Part shown: positions 53,047 through 61,958 of the stretch, in pieces
How positions within the stretch are numbered: the first letter of the stretch is position 1
How the letters are laid out: each line of letters begins with the position of its first letter
From: Candidatus Cloacimonadota bacterium
GTDB taxonomy: Bacteria; Cloacimonadota; Cloacimonadia; Cloacimonadales; Cloacimonadaceae
Reading direction: 5' to 3'
Assembly (NCBI GenBank): GCA_018433885.1
Contig: JAHDQK010000013.1
Coordinates: forward strand, 1-64,000
Length of the DNA: 64,000 nucleotides
Notes under the pieces: generated by a model
The model's database searches: none
Seen by the model: only the letters and a program-made list of their open reading frames with translations
Told to the model about the DNA's origin: nothing
Program-made: the position numbers and the translations under genes

Positions 53047-53850
53047 CTATTCAACTCCAAGGCGATAATGTCTGATGATCTCTGCCATGATGCTGACGGC
53101 GATTTCGTAGGGGCTTTGACTACCGATGCGGATCCCGATCGGAGCATGTACCTTTGCCAGATCTTCTGCCGTGAAACCTTGAGATAACAGATTATCGAAA
53201 GTTTGATTCACCTTGTTGCCGCTGCCGATCATACCCAGATAAGCGAACTCTCTACGCAGGCATTGTTGCAGCACTTGTTTATCGTGGATATGCCCATGGG
53301 TCATGATCACGATCCGAGCTTGAGGGTTGAACTCAATAATGCTGGATAAATCGTGATAGTCGCTATGGGAATATGCATGATAGCATTCTGTTGGAGCGCT
53401 TTGTAGGATGTCCTCCCGGTTATCGATCAAATGGACCCAATACCCACATAGTTTTGCCAATTTTCCCAAGGCTTTGCCGCAATGTCCAGCTCCAATAATA
53501 TAAAGACGATGTGGATTGTGCAATACCTCAATGAAGACATGCGCACTTCCCCCGCAGATCATTGAAGTATCGGTGTATCCGCTCAAACTTCCAGAACCAA
53601 GGCTGAAGCTAAGCTGAAGAGCTTGGTCTGGTTGATTATCCCGCACATAGGCTATGATTGCGTGCTCCATCTCGCCCCCACCAAGGTTGCCTATTAGCAT
53701 ACCACTTTGGGAGATCAGCATCTTCATCCCGGCTTTGGCAGGGGAAGATCCGTCTGTAGCAGTGATTATTGCCTGCCACAAAGGGCGGTTTGTTTCTTGA
53801 TACTCTATAAGCTTGTTATAATATTCGTTATGCTCCATTTTTTCCTCCAT
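53047..53850 (-). CDS. XdhC/CoxI family protein
   Basis: A 267-residue XdhC-like protein. Family members insert or modify the molybdenum cofactor of hydroxylases. The N-terminal domain has VRD, SLGSGSLSGY and CGGSAHVFIE; the C-terminal Rossmann domain has YIIGAGHCGKALGKLA (about residue 117) and YLGMIGSGNKV. No molybdenum hydroxylase gene is near. It overlaps the spoU-like gene by 23 bases, which is a long overlap. Confidence 0.85.
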   Translation of the reverse strand: MEEKMEHNEYYNKLIEYQETNRPLWQAIITATDGSSPAKAGMKMLISQSGMLIGNLGGGEMEHAIIAYVRDNQPDQALQLSFSLGSGSLSGYTDTSMICGGSAHVFIEVLHNPHRLYIIGAGHCGKALGKLAKLCGYWVHLIDNREDILQSAPTECYHAYSHSDYHDLSSIIEFNPQARIVIMTHGHIHDKQVLQQCLRREFAYLGMIGSGNKVNQTFDNLLSQGFTAEDLAKVHAPIGIRIGSQSPYEIAVSIMAEIIRHYRLGVE

Positions 53851-54634
53851 AAAGACATTGATAAAGAGCTACTGTGGTGGCTATGGACACGTTCAGGGAG
53901 TTCTTCCAGCCCAGAACCGGCAGATGGATAATCTCATCACAGTGTTCCAAGATCATGGGATCTATGCCCAGGGCTTCGTTTCCCACCACCAATGCCATGG
54001 GGAACGAAAATGCGGCTTTGAACGCGCTTTGTGAAGGTTCAGCGGTTTCCAGTGCGTAGATTCTTCTACCATTGGCTTTAAGTTCCATGATCGCGTCCAA
54101 AGTATTCTCTTGTTTGCGCCAGTTTACCCGTGAACAAGTGCCAAGGGCTGTTTTTTCCATGTTTGGATGGGTGGGATCCGGACTGATGCCACACAACCTG
54201 AGTTCTCCTATCGCCAAACACTCGCAAGTCCGGAATAATGAGCCTACGTTGAAGACGCTGCGTAGATTGTCTGCTACCACACATACTTCTGCCGCAAGAG
54301 CTTTTATTATAGGATCCGCGTCCACAGAACCATCTCCGGTGCGCAGGGCAATCTGGCTATCTTTTAGTGGGTTTTGCTTATGATATAGCGCCAGCTTTCT
54401 CATTAGCCTATGAGGGTCTCGAGGAAGCTCTGCGATAAGTTCTTCCATGCGTTGGGGGAGGGCTTGCTTGGTTAGCGGTTTCAAGAACGTTATCTGGCCT
54501 ATAATCCGCTCTCTGGCTGTCCTATCGGCGATGTTTGTTTCCAGCTCTTTAAGAAGTTTCGCCAAGGTTTTGAGCTGAGCATCAAAGCTGAAGTTACAAT
54601 ATTTTTCTTGGCTGTAAAGGGCGAGATACTTCAC
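53828..54634 (-). CDS. SpoU/TrmH family RNA 2'-O-methyltransferase
   Basis: A 269-residue SPOUT methyltransferase for rRNA or tRNA ribose. Conserved motifs are VVADNLRSVFNVGSLFRTCE (about residue 120), ALVVGNEALGID and HLPVLGWKNSLNVSIATTVA. The GTG start at 54634 overlaps the gmhB-like stop (GTGA); the longer frame to 54682 begins inside that gene. The N-terminal helical region is not found in the smallest family members. Confidence 0.88.
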   Translation of the reverse strand: MKYLALYSQEKYCNFSFDAQLKTLAKLLKELETNIADRTARERIIGQITFLKPLTKQALPQRMEELIAELPRDPHRLMRKLALYHKQNPLKDSQIALRTGDGSVDADPIIKALAAEVCVVADNLRSVFNVGSLFRTCECLAIGELRLCGISPDPTHPNMEKTALGTCSRVNWRKQENTLDAIMELKANGRRIYALETAEPSQSAFKAAFSFPMALVVGNEALGIDPMILEHCDEIIHLPVLGWKNSLNVSIATTVALYQCLYGGKNGA

Positions 54635-55224
54635 GGATAGAACTTCTTGATCAGTTCCGCAGCACAGAGGATGTTTTCGCAAATGAAATCCGGTTTGATT
54701 CGGCTACAGCCATTCACAAGATTGTCAAATTCATCCTTTCCGTTTCCTGTGAGCAGAAGGATGCTTTTCATGCCTGCATTGTGGGCAAACTCGATGTCGG
54801 TGGCACGATCGCCAATCATGAAGGATTTTCTGGGATCAAAGGGGTGATCCTTTTGGGCTTGTTTATACATTCCAATGCCCGGTTTGCGGTCTTCGTGATG
54901 CACATTATACGGTGCCACAATCCCATCCTTGTGATAAGGAGAAAAGTAGATACCGTCTGGCTTCACTCCGCCTTCCTCAAGTAGATTCCGCATCTTTTGA
55001 TGAACCTGAGATAGTTGATCCAGATCCAGATACCCTCTGGCAATGCCACTTTGGTTGGTAACAATGAAGATCAGATATCCAAGCTCTTGCATAATACCAA
55101 GCGCACGACAGCTATCGGGATACAGGTGGTAGCCCGCGGGGTCTTTGATGTAGCCAAACTCATCCGGGCTGATCGTGCCATCCCGATCTAAAAATATACT
55201 GCGTCTAATATCTTTTACTATCAC
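54631..55224 (-). CDS. GmhB-like HAD phosphatase lacking the usual zinc ligands
   Basis: A 197-residue HAD-IIIA phosphatase like D-glycero-D-manno-heptose 1,7-bisphosphate phosphatase. Motif I is FLDRDGTIS (about residue 11), motif II VTNQSGIARGY and motif IV MIGDRATDIEFA. The zinc loop of GmhB (Cys-Pro-His and Cys-x-Cys-Arg-Lys-Pro) reads SPYH and HHEDRKPG here, so the zinc cysteines are absent. Coupled to lptD by a 20-base overlap, which supports an envelope-sugar role. Confidence 0.82.
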   Translation of the reverse strand: MIVKDIRRSIFLDRDGTISPDEFGYIKDPAGYHLYPDSCRALGIMQELGYLIFIVTNQSGIARGYLDLDQLSQVHQKMRNLLEEGGVKPDGIYFSPYHKDGIVAPYNVHHEDRKPGIGMYKQAQKDHPFDPRKSFMIGDRATDIEFAHNAGMKSILLLTGNGKDEFDNLVNGCSRIKPDFICENILCAAELIKKFYP

Positions 55225-57613
55225 GTGTTTGGAACCTCAAGGCGTCTGGGAATTGGGTGTTGAAGAACACTATCCGGTAGTCCCAGTATTCATTTCGTTT
55301 TGAGAAAGAGACATCCAGCTTCCAACAATGCAGATCCCGGATCAAGCGTATGCTCTGAGAGATAAGCCGCATATCTTTTAAGTTATAATAATTAGAATAA
55401 TTTAAGCTGAAATTCTTGCTTAATTTCAGGTTCGCACCCATACGTAGGTTTTGGCTGCTGCTATGAAACAACTTCTCTGCAGAATGGAAATCATGGCTGA
55501 GATCTACGCTCCATGCTTCATTTTTAACGCTGGGTTCTACTTCGTTATCCTCACCGGAAAAGCTCTCGAAACTACGGTTCTTTCTATCCGGAAAGTAATC
55601 TCCATAAGGGGCTGTTCCGCTGAGAGATATCCCCTGAGAGAAATAGTAATTGCTCAGCGCCAATCCCTCGTGACCTATCTCGTATGGCTTTTGTAACATG
55701 CTGAAGCGGTTACTATAACCCAAGCGAAGCCCATCCAGTTTCCAGTCCTGCAGCTCGATGGTCTTTAAATTCATTGTACCTGGGCGGAAGGCGAAACTGT
55801 GGCTGATATCTCCAAACTTCTTGTCATCCCGGTACAAGTTTGCCGAGACGCGGCTATCCCAAGTAAAGAGATCGTTTATCTTGCGCTCAGTGCCACCGGC
55901 ACTCAGTTTCATTTGCCACTTCTGAGCTAGGGAAAAGATGAGGTTTGCCTGTTTTTCCCCACTGCGCAGTGAGACTCCCCCAAAACCGTAATAGATATCG
56001 TTTCGGCTGTGATCAGGCAGAAAGCTGAGCCCGACCCCGGGAGTCACCACATGCCGCACGGCTTTTATCTTTGGGTGATTGTAGGTGTTTAATCCATATA
56101 TGTTGAAGCTTCCGTTCAAGGAGGCGGAATAATCGTTGCCTCTCACCCATTTTTTATCTTCTTTATCGCGATCAAACCAGGCTTCCGAATAATCCACACT
56201 TTGGCGCAGGTTTAGCCAACCGCGGTAGTTGTAATTGTTCGATAAACCCACAGAGTGTTTCATGCCTAGGTGATGTTCCACCAAATACTTATCCGGGTCG
56301 TTAGGATCTCTGGTATTTGCCCAAAGATAGTCCATCAGCTCCGGATCCGGATCCAGGATCACTCCGCTGTGATCCATGCGGTAGTTGTAATAGTATGAAA
56401 GATTCGAGTACCAGGAATCTGCCGGCAAACCGAGAAGCTCATATACCGGACGGGTGCTAACGCTCCAGCTAACGCTGGGTAGATTCAAACTGGCTGTATC
56501 ATTGATCAGATCTTGATTGTACAGCGCGCCGGCGTTGAAGTAGGTACTTCCTATTGGTTTGCGATATGCAATGCTGGAGTTCAGCCTTTGGGCAAGAGAT
56601 TCATCTATGGTGTCGCTACTTTCCCAGATACGTTTGTTGCTGATGAAATCCAAAGATACATCGAGTGCGGATTTCTCGGGAAGATCATGATGATGATTTG
56701 CCCTCAAGGACCAATCGTAAACAGTGGAACCTCCCGTGATGTTTTTCTGGTAACTAGCCCGAAATGCTCCATTGTACAAATAGCGCTTTGTATAGGTTGA
56801 GTTAAAATGCGTTTTCCAGCCTCTCTTCTCCATCAGATCAACACCGAGCGAGAAATCCGCATAGTCTTTGTAAGGGTAGTAATAAGCAAGATCCCGGATG
56901 TACTTCCCGTCAATGCTGTTGTAGCCGGGCTCGGGGATCAGAAAGCCCGGATGTCTGCCACGCTTGATGCTCATTGTCAAAAAAGGAAAATAGAATATCG
57001 GCAGGTGATTCACATATGCCAATACGTGTCTGCCCACTACCTTGTCTCTTTGATAGATACGCATATCCCGCGCCCAAAACCAATAGCTAGGGGATTCCAG
57101 ATCACAGGTGGTAAAGCTACCACCATCGATATCGTAAGTACTGGAACCAACTTTACGGATTTCTTCTCCACTGTAGTAACCGTTTTCGATGAAACTTAGC
57201 CCTCTATGCATGAGACCCGTCTGGCTGCGAACATCGTAGCGCACATCATCACCTATCAAGAGCTGGTCGCCATCCTGCATTCTTGTTCTACCCATGGAAG
57301 TAGCTTGTTCGCGTTTGATATCCAGAAACAAAGAATCCGCCATGATGCGAGAACTGCCATAGTCTATAACGGTGTTTCCATAAAGCCATATCTGTTCTTC
57401 TTCGTAATATGCCCGGATGCTATCCGCTTGGTAGAAGAGCGAATCTATCCTATCCGGAGTTTCGAGATCTACTTTCAAACTATCTGCCAGTACCGAAGGG
57501 TCGGTTGCGGAAGGCTCACTATCGTTTGAAGATACAACCCCACCGTTGCCGTCTGCGGCAACTAGATAAGCGATCATAAATAGCATCAGAAAAACAAGTG
57601 ATTTCTTCATCAT
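55205..57613 (-). CDS. lptD: LptD-like LPS assembly outer-membrane protein
   Basis: About 802 residues. Signal peptide (KKSLVFLMLFMIAYLVAA), a periplasmic OstA-like beta-jellyroll (EEQIWLYGNTVIDYGSSRIMADS near residue 75) and a long C-terminal barrel typed by PIFYFPFLTMSIKRGRHPGFLIPEPGY (split here) and many aromatic-rich strands. It inserts LPS in the outer leaflet with LptE, which is not visible. The start at 57613 is chosen because a promoter at 57625-57653 overlaps the longer reading (57628). Confidence 0.85.
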   Translation of the reverse strand: MMKKSLVFLMLFMIAYLVAADGNGGVVSSNDSEPSATDPSVLADSLKVDLETPDRIDSLFYQADSIRAYYEEEQIWLYGNTVIDYGSSRIMADSLFLDIKREQATSMGRTRMQDGDQLLIGDDVRYDVRSQTGLMHRGLSFIENGYYSGEEIRKVGSSTYDIDGGSFTTCDLESPSYWFWARDMRIYQRDKVVGRHVLAYVNHLPIFYFPFLTMSIKRGRHPGFLIPEPGYNSIDGKYIRDLAYYYPYKDYADFSLGVDLMEKRGWKTHFNSTYTKRYLYNGAFRASYQKNITGGSTVYDWSLRANHHHDLPEKSALDVSLDFISNKRIWESSDTIDESLAQRLNSSIAYRKPIGSTYFNAGALYNQDLINDTASLNLPSVSWSVSTRPVYELLGLPADSWYSNLSYYYNYRMDHSGVILDPDPELMDYLWANTRDPNDPDKYLVEHHLGMKHSVGLSNNYNYRGWLNLRQSVDYSEAWFDRDKEDKKWVRGNDYSASLNGSFNIYGLNTYNHPKIKAVRHVVTPGVGLSFLPDHSRNDIYYGFGGVSLRSGEKQANLIFSLAQKWQMKLSAGGTERKINDLFTWDSRVSANLYRDDKKFGDISHSFAFRPGTMNLKTIELQDWKLDGLRLGYSNRFSMLQKPYEIGHEGLALSNYYFSQGISLSGTAPYGDYFPDRKNRSFESFSGEDNEVEPSVKNEAWSVDLSHDFHSAEKLFHSSSQNLRMGANLKLSKNFSLNYSNYYNLKDMRLISQSIRLIRDLHCWKLDVSFSKRNEYWDYRIVFFNTQFPDALRFQTRDSKRY

Positions 57614-57624
57614 CAGTTCTATAC

Positions 57625-57653
57625 TCAATTATTTCGAGGGGACTTCGTGTCAA
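57625..57653 (-). promoter_or_regulatory. candidate lptD promoter
   Basis: TTGACA on the minus strand (57653-57648), 17-base spacer, AATTGA (57630-57625). A 6-bp inverted repeat (AGGGGA 57637-57642, TCCCCT 57659-57664) brackets the -35 box and may be an operator. The predicted start near 57618 is only a few bases before the ATG at 57613. Confidence 0.5.
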
Positions 57654-57693
57654 GGATTTCCCCTTTATAATCGAACAATGGGCATGTACAGAC

Positions 57694-57725
57694 AAAATAA
57701 AGGCTCCTTGCGGACAAGGAGCCTT
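57694..57725 (-). terminator. intrinsic terminator of the secreted protein gene
   Basis: A perfect 11-bp stem: AAGGCTCCTTG (57700-57710) with CAAGGAGCCTT (57715-57725), 4-base loop. The minus strand then reads a TTTATTTT tract (57700-57694). It sits 17 bases beyond the stop of the 1299-residue gene. Confidence 0.93.
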
Positions 57726-57741
57726 GCAGTATTATTGGTTC

Positions 57742-60700
57742 TTATTTCATCAACATCATTTTGATGCTTCTGTTGCTATTTGGGGTTTTGATTCTGGCAA
57801 AGTAGATGCCACTGGCAACACTGCGATTGTTGTGATCTTTACCATGCCATTGCAATTGGTGGTTACCTGCTTTTAAGCTACCCTTGTGCAAGGTGGATAC
57901 TCTTTGCCCGCGAATATTGAAGATCTCAATAGTGCAATCCTGAGCATAAGGCAGATTGAATGCGATGTTCACAGAGGGATTGAAGGGATTGGGAAATGCC
58001 TTCAGGTTCATGATTGGGCTTATTACCAGATCATGGTTATCAACAGGATAGTTGTAGATAATCAGTTGGCCGTTGTAGGAACCGGCTTCAGGGATTTCGA
58101 AACTAATGGTCTCGTCCAAAGCGAGTCCATCGATGTGGGGAGCTACACCATTGAAGTGGAGCCGCGCAGTCCAGTTTTCCGGGAAATTGGTCTTCGCAAA
58201 AGAGAATTCCACATTTCCAGCTTCGGGAGCTTCCAAAGTGAAATCAAACGCCATCTGGTTTTCTTCGGTAGTGCTGAAGTCTTTGCGGAATTCCTCTCTC
58301 AGGTAAGGCTCGGTAAAATCTGTATTCCCTTCCTTGTTGAGATATATTTCGGTTCCGGCGAACAGGGTCTTGGCAGGAGCTTTGGGAAGATCCGTACGGA
58401 AATCATAACCCTCCGAAGAAATGGGGCTAACTCCCACCTTGAAACTATCTTTATCGGTCATGGATGCTAGCACTTCAATCGACCATCCTGGAGCTGGCGG
58501 TGTAATCGCTGGAGCTTCATAATAGGGATAGAAGTTCAAGAGTACGGAATTTCCCGGGCTGGCATAGCTCTTGATATAGAAAGCTTCATGAGGAAGGATA
58601 TTGTCCACCATCTCAAAGCGGGAATTGCGATACACATATACTGCGCGGGATATCATTTTTTGAGAGATCATTTCGCTGAAGCGATACAAAATTCCATTTA
58701 CTTTAAATCTCAAATCGCTGATCTCGTATGCACACAGATGCGGGTTTGCCACAAAATTCCAACCGGGAAGAAGTGTCTGCTCTGTCTCGTTGCGCACTAC
58801 ATCTGCAATGCTGCTATTGAACACATAATCTGTAGCATTTACAAAATATCCATTACCAAATGCGAAATCGGCTGCTTCCTCCCAGGTGGTATCCCAGACA
58901 TAGCCTACAGAACCAGCACCAAAGATCTCGTTCATTGCAAAACTATGCTGAGGGAAGGGATTGGATTTCGTAGCCCAACCCGGTTCGTTGTACAGAAGGT
59001 TCATGCGAGGCACAAATGCAAGTGTGTGAGGGGATTGGTAAACTCTGCGAACGCCATCTGTAGCAACCAGCTCCAAATGTACTTTGGTAGAGGGCATATC
59101 CAAAGTCTGTGGAGTAATATAGGTAAAGTTATAGGTTGTTGGCTGGATGTTCGACGAAATCATGAGGGAATCTGCTGCATTCTTGAGATACAAGTTCATG
59201 TGATCGATTAGGAAGGGATTTTGTGGACTCCAAGCGAAACTGATCTGGCTTCCACCTTGAATGATCTGGTTTGCCATCGCGCCATGAGTGAGAGTGGGTT
59301 GCAAATTGCCCCAATATAGCGTCATAGTGCGATAATTCGAGTTTGGCACCGTAAATTGGTACGCACCATTCTGCAAGTTGTGCCAGGCACCGGTTCCATT
59401 GTCGTATAGATACATCTTTTCACTTCTGTTTGCAGTGGGCACGCTCAGGAATAGAGGAACATTAAACTGGTCAGATCGTACTCGGACCACCCATGTCTTC
59501 AATTCGGTTTCGGGATTGTATCCGCCCTTCACTTCTCTGGCAAGATACACTCCGGATTGGCTCCAATACTGTTCAAAGAAAGAAACCCACACATAGTTTG
59601 CGGAGGGGCTGGGTTTGGTTTGATCCCAATAGCTATCCTGACCATCTGTAGCATAGTAGTTTTGTGAGAATGAGGCGGTATCGGTGAGGTTTCCTGCCTG
59701 ATTTCGCATCTGGAGATCGTGAACAATGGAGGGGCTTGCGGGACGTGGTACGTTGTGGATGGATTCTACGCCGCTGTTGTTTACAATCCCGACCCGGTAA
59801 GTATAGTGATTGCCGTTCTCCACTTCAAAATCCCAATATTCATAATTGTAAGAACCAGAAGCGAGGGTGCTGTTTGTCTCATAGCTATCTATCATTACAT
59901 ATTCACCAGTACTGGGTTTGCGATACACCCGAAAACCTAAGAATCCTGTGGGTGGATTCGTACCCCAGCTAAGGCGTACAGAGGATGTCATCCCGTGGGC
60001 GGCAAAGCTGGATACACTAGTTGGAGCAGGTACGGAGCTAACTTCGTTGGATAGATCAGAGTAATTGCCGTTTTTGTCTCTGGCGCGTATTTTGAAATAG
60101 TAGTTGTTTGCGCTATTTAAGCCTGTAACATCTATGGATTCGCAAGCTTGAGAAGCGAGAAACGCATTGTTGCTACGGTCAAATATCTGATAATTGCCAT
60201 CCACTATAGGGCTGGTGGCATAGAGTATCTCATAGGAGTCAAAATCGTATGCATCACTTCGTTCCCAAGATAGCGTTACATATTGCATCGAGCTGTTTTC
60301 TACGATTAACATCTGCGGAGTGGGAGGAACCATATTATCGTTCATTGCAAACAGGTCATCGTAAAGATCATTGAGATCGTTAATCCAACGTTTGTAATAT
60401 GCTCTGGGATGGCGAAATAAATTATCATAGTCCCATCTTCCTTCATCTTCATTCCAACCATAGAACCACTTATAGTTGTTCTCGGTTTCCTCGTAAACAT
60501 TTGGCAATTCATCCATCTCAATGTGGAAAAACGGTTCATAACTATCGTAGTCGTTCCAACCACTCAGTGTATAAAGCATCTGGCGATTCTGAGAATATGC
60601 CGGAAGATCTACCATGTCGTTCACGGGATACTCCACTTCTCCATCGGAATATATGAAGTCGTGAACGCTGTAGTTTACGGAGTAGTATTGATTTAAGAAT

Positions 60701-61641
60701 ACATCTTCGTGGATGCCAATCGTATTGGCGGGTATCATCAGATGATCACCCTTGTGGATGAGGTCTTGCTTCAGGCTACTGAGATCCCGGATCGGGAGAT
60801 TGGGGCAAAGCCTGTTGTTTCCAGCCGAGATCTGATTATCTGTATAACCCTGGTGACGGTTCCAATCATATGAATGGATTTGAAAGGAAAACTCACGGGT
60901 GTTGAAATCATCGCGGATCTTATCGGCAAACTTCTTATAAGCTACATTGAAGGGATGAGCTTCGGTACGGGTAGGATCCGATATGGATTTTGTATTTGTA
61001 TAAGAACCGGAATTGGTCCAGCGAACTTCGCGACCTGCTCCGGCTATCATAAGATAGCTGGCGTTCCACAAACTATAGGCATCGTAACCGATAATAGGAG
61101 TGGGAAAATCGTCCCCGGGATGAGGTACAGTAACGATAATGGGACGGGTTGCAGCGGGGTTGAAGATATATAATCCCCATCCATAATGAAACGCACCAAT
61201 CTCGTCGTCGTAGGTATCCACTGTGCCATTATCATCGTAGTACATATCGTTGGGGATTTCACGGAGCATGTAATAGGTTCTGCCACTGTCTGTATCGTTA
61301 AACTCAACTGCTTGGTAGGGGAACGATGCTTCATCAATCGCAGTCTGAGCGGCATCGAGCATACCCATAAGGAAGAGGTCGATGATGTTTCCCCATTGGG
61401 TTAATTCAGCAGTAGTGGGAACCCGGTAATTTCCGAATCCATTGGTCTGTCTGTCATAAGGAGCATAGATATTGTAGTTCGTAATGGCGATACCTTCGGC
61501 GATATGGGAAACCCAATTGTCGTAGGTACTATTTTCTTCACTGCGGATCAGAAAGTTTTCTAGCGAAGCTGTTTCAGTGATGTAAGCCGATAGGGTTAGT
61601 AGGATGGAAAGCATCCCAATCAAGAGCAAGGATTTCTTCAT
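57742..61641 (-). CDS. secreted multidomain protein: hydrolase-like domain, fibronectin III, C-terminal sorting domain
   Basis: A 1299-residue secreted protein. Signal peptide (KKSLLLIGMLSILLTLSAY). About residues 165-300 resemble the N-formylglutamate amidohydrolase/M14-type zinc hydrolase fold: IIVTVPHPGDDFP, then TRTEAHPFN, then FSFQIHSYD, giving candidate His and Glu ligands. Two fibronectin III domains cover about 440-650. The last 90 residues are an FlgD-like/Por-type C-terminal domain (AFPNPFNPSVNIAFNLP, then SGIYFARI). AGGAG precedes the ATG. It probably acts outside the cell or at the surface. The substrate is unknown and the catalytic assignment is inference. Confidence 0.7.
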   Translation of the reverse strand: MKKSLLLIGMLSILLTLSAYITETASLENFLIRSEENSTYDNWVSHIAEGIAITNYNIYAPYDRQTNGFGNYRVPTTAELTQWGNIIDLFLMGMLDAAQTAIDEASFPYQAVEFNDTDSGRTYYMLREIPNDMYYDDNGTVDTYDDEIGAFHYGWGLYIFNPAATRPIIVTVPHPGDDFPTPIIGYDAYSLWNASYLMIAGAGREVRWTNSGSYTNTKSISDPTRTEAHPFNVAYKKFADKIRDDFNTREFSFQIHSYDWNRHQGYTDNQISAGNNRLCPNLPIRDLSSLKQDLIHKGDHLMIPANTIGIHEDVFLNQYYSVNYSVHDFIYSDGEVEYPVNDMVDLPAYSQNRQMLYTLSGWNDYDSYEPFFHIEMDELPNVYEETENNYKWFYGWNEDEGRWDYDNLFRHPRAYYKRWINDLNDLYDDLFAMNDNMVPPTPQMLIVENSSMQYVTLSWERSDAYDFDSYEILYATSPIVDGNYQIFDRSNNAFLASQACESIDVTGLNSANNYYFKIRARDKNGNYSDLSNEVSSVPAPTSVSSFAAHGMTSSVRLSWGTNPPTGFLGFRVYRKPSTGEYVMIDSYETNSTLASGSYNYEYWDFEVENGNHYTYRVGIVNNSGVESIHNVPRPASPSIVHDLQMRNQAGNLTDTASFSQNYYATDGQDSYWDQTKPSPSANYVWVSFFEQYWSQSGVYLAREVKGGYNPETELKTWVVRVRSDQFNVPLFLSVPTANRSEKMYLYDNGTGAWHNLQNGAYQFTVPNSNYRTMTLYWGNLQPTLTHGAMANQIIQGGSQISFAWSPQNPFLIDHMNLYLKNAADSLMISSNIQPTTYNFTYITPQTLDMPSTKVHLELVATDGVRRVYQSPHTLAFVPRMNLLYNEPGWATKSNPFPQHSFAMNEIFGAGSVGYVWDTTWEEAADFAFGNGYFVNATDYVFNSSIADVVRNETEQTLLPGWNFVANPHLCAYEISDLRFKVNGILYRFSEMISQKMISRAVYVYRNSRFEMVDNILPHEAFYIKSYASPGNSVLLNFYPYYEAPAITPPAPGWSIEVLASMTDKDSFKVGVSPISSEGYDFRTDLPKAPAKTLFAGTEIYLNKEGNTDFTEPYLREEFRKDFSTTEENQMAFDFTLEAPEAGNVEFSFAKTNFPENWTARLHFNGVAPHIDGLALDETISFEIPEAGSYNGQLIIYNYPVDNHDLVISPIMNLKAFPNPFNPSVNIAFNLPYAQDCTIEIFNIRGQRVSTLHKGSLKAGNHQLQWHGKDHNNRSVASGIYFARIKTPNSNRSIKMMLMK

Positions 61642-61693
61642 GGATTCTCCTATTATGTGCTTAGTAACTTAAGTATATTTTCAAGACTGTGCC

Positions 61694-61722
61694 ATTGTGG
61701 CGATTCTATATCCTAAAGTCAA
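61694..61722 (-). promoter_or_regulatory. candidate promoter of the secreted protein gene
   Basis: Minus-strand TTGACT (61722-61717), 17-base spacer, CACAAT (61699-61694), giving a leader of about 45 bases. The -10 box is weak. Confidence 0.35.
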
Positions 61723-61823
61723 GCACAATTTGTTCCGAAATCCTTTGTGAACTCCAGTTATCGTTGTTTACTGTTCGAAATATCGGGCATTTCATATTCT
61801 GCTCATTAGTTTTTCGAAATTGC

Positions 61824-61852
61824 TTGACACCCAAGCGGGTGTTTTGGAATTG
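61824..61852 (+). promoter_or_regulatory. tRNA-Gly promoter with palindrome in the spacer
   Basis: TTGACA (61824-61829), 17-base spacer, GAATTG (61847-61852); the tRNA starts 13 bases on. The stem ACACCC/GGGTGT (61827-61832 and 61837-61842, 4-base loop) begins in the -35 box and continues into the spacer. Confidence 0.6.
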
Positions 61853-61864
61853 TGTCTTCTGCGA

Positions 61865-61940
61865 GCGGGCATAGCTCAGATGGTAGAGCATCAGCTTCCC
61901 AAGCTGAGGGTCGCGGGTTCGAGCCCCGTTGCCCGCTCCA
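61865..61940 (+). tRNA. tRNA-Gly (anticodon CCC)
   Basis: A 76-base cloverleaf with encoded CCA. Acceptor GCGGGCA pairs with TGCCCGC; the anticodon stem TCAGC/GCTGA encloses TTCCCAA, giving anticodon CCC; the T-loop is TTCGAGC. It reads GGG. No terminator hairpin is evident before the convergent gene end at 61959. Confidence 0.96.
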
Positions 61941-61958
61941 AAATTCTATCTAATACCC

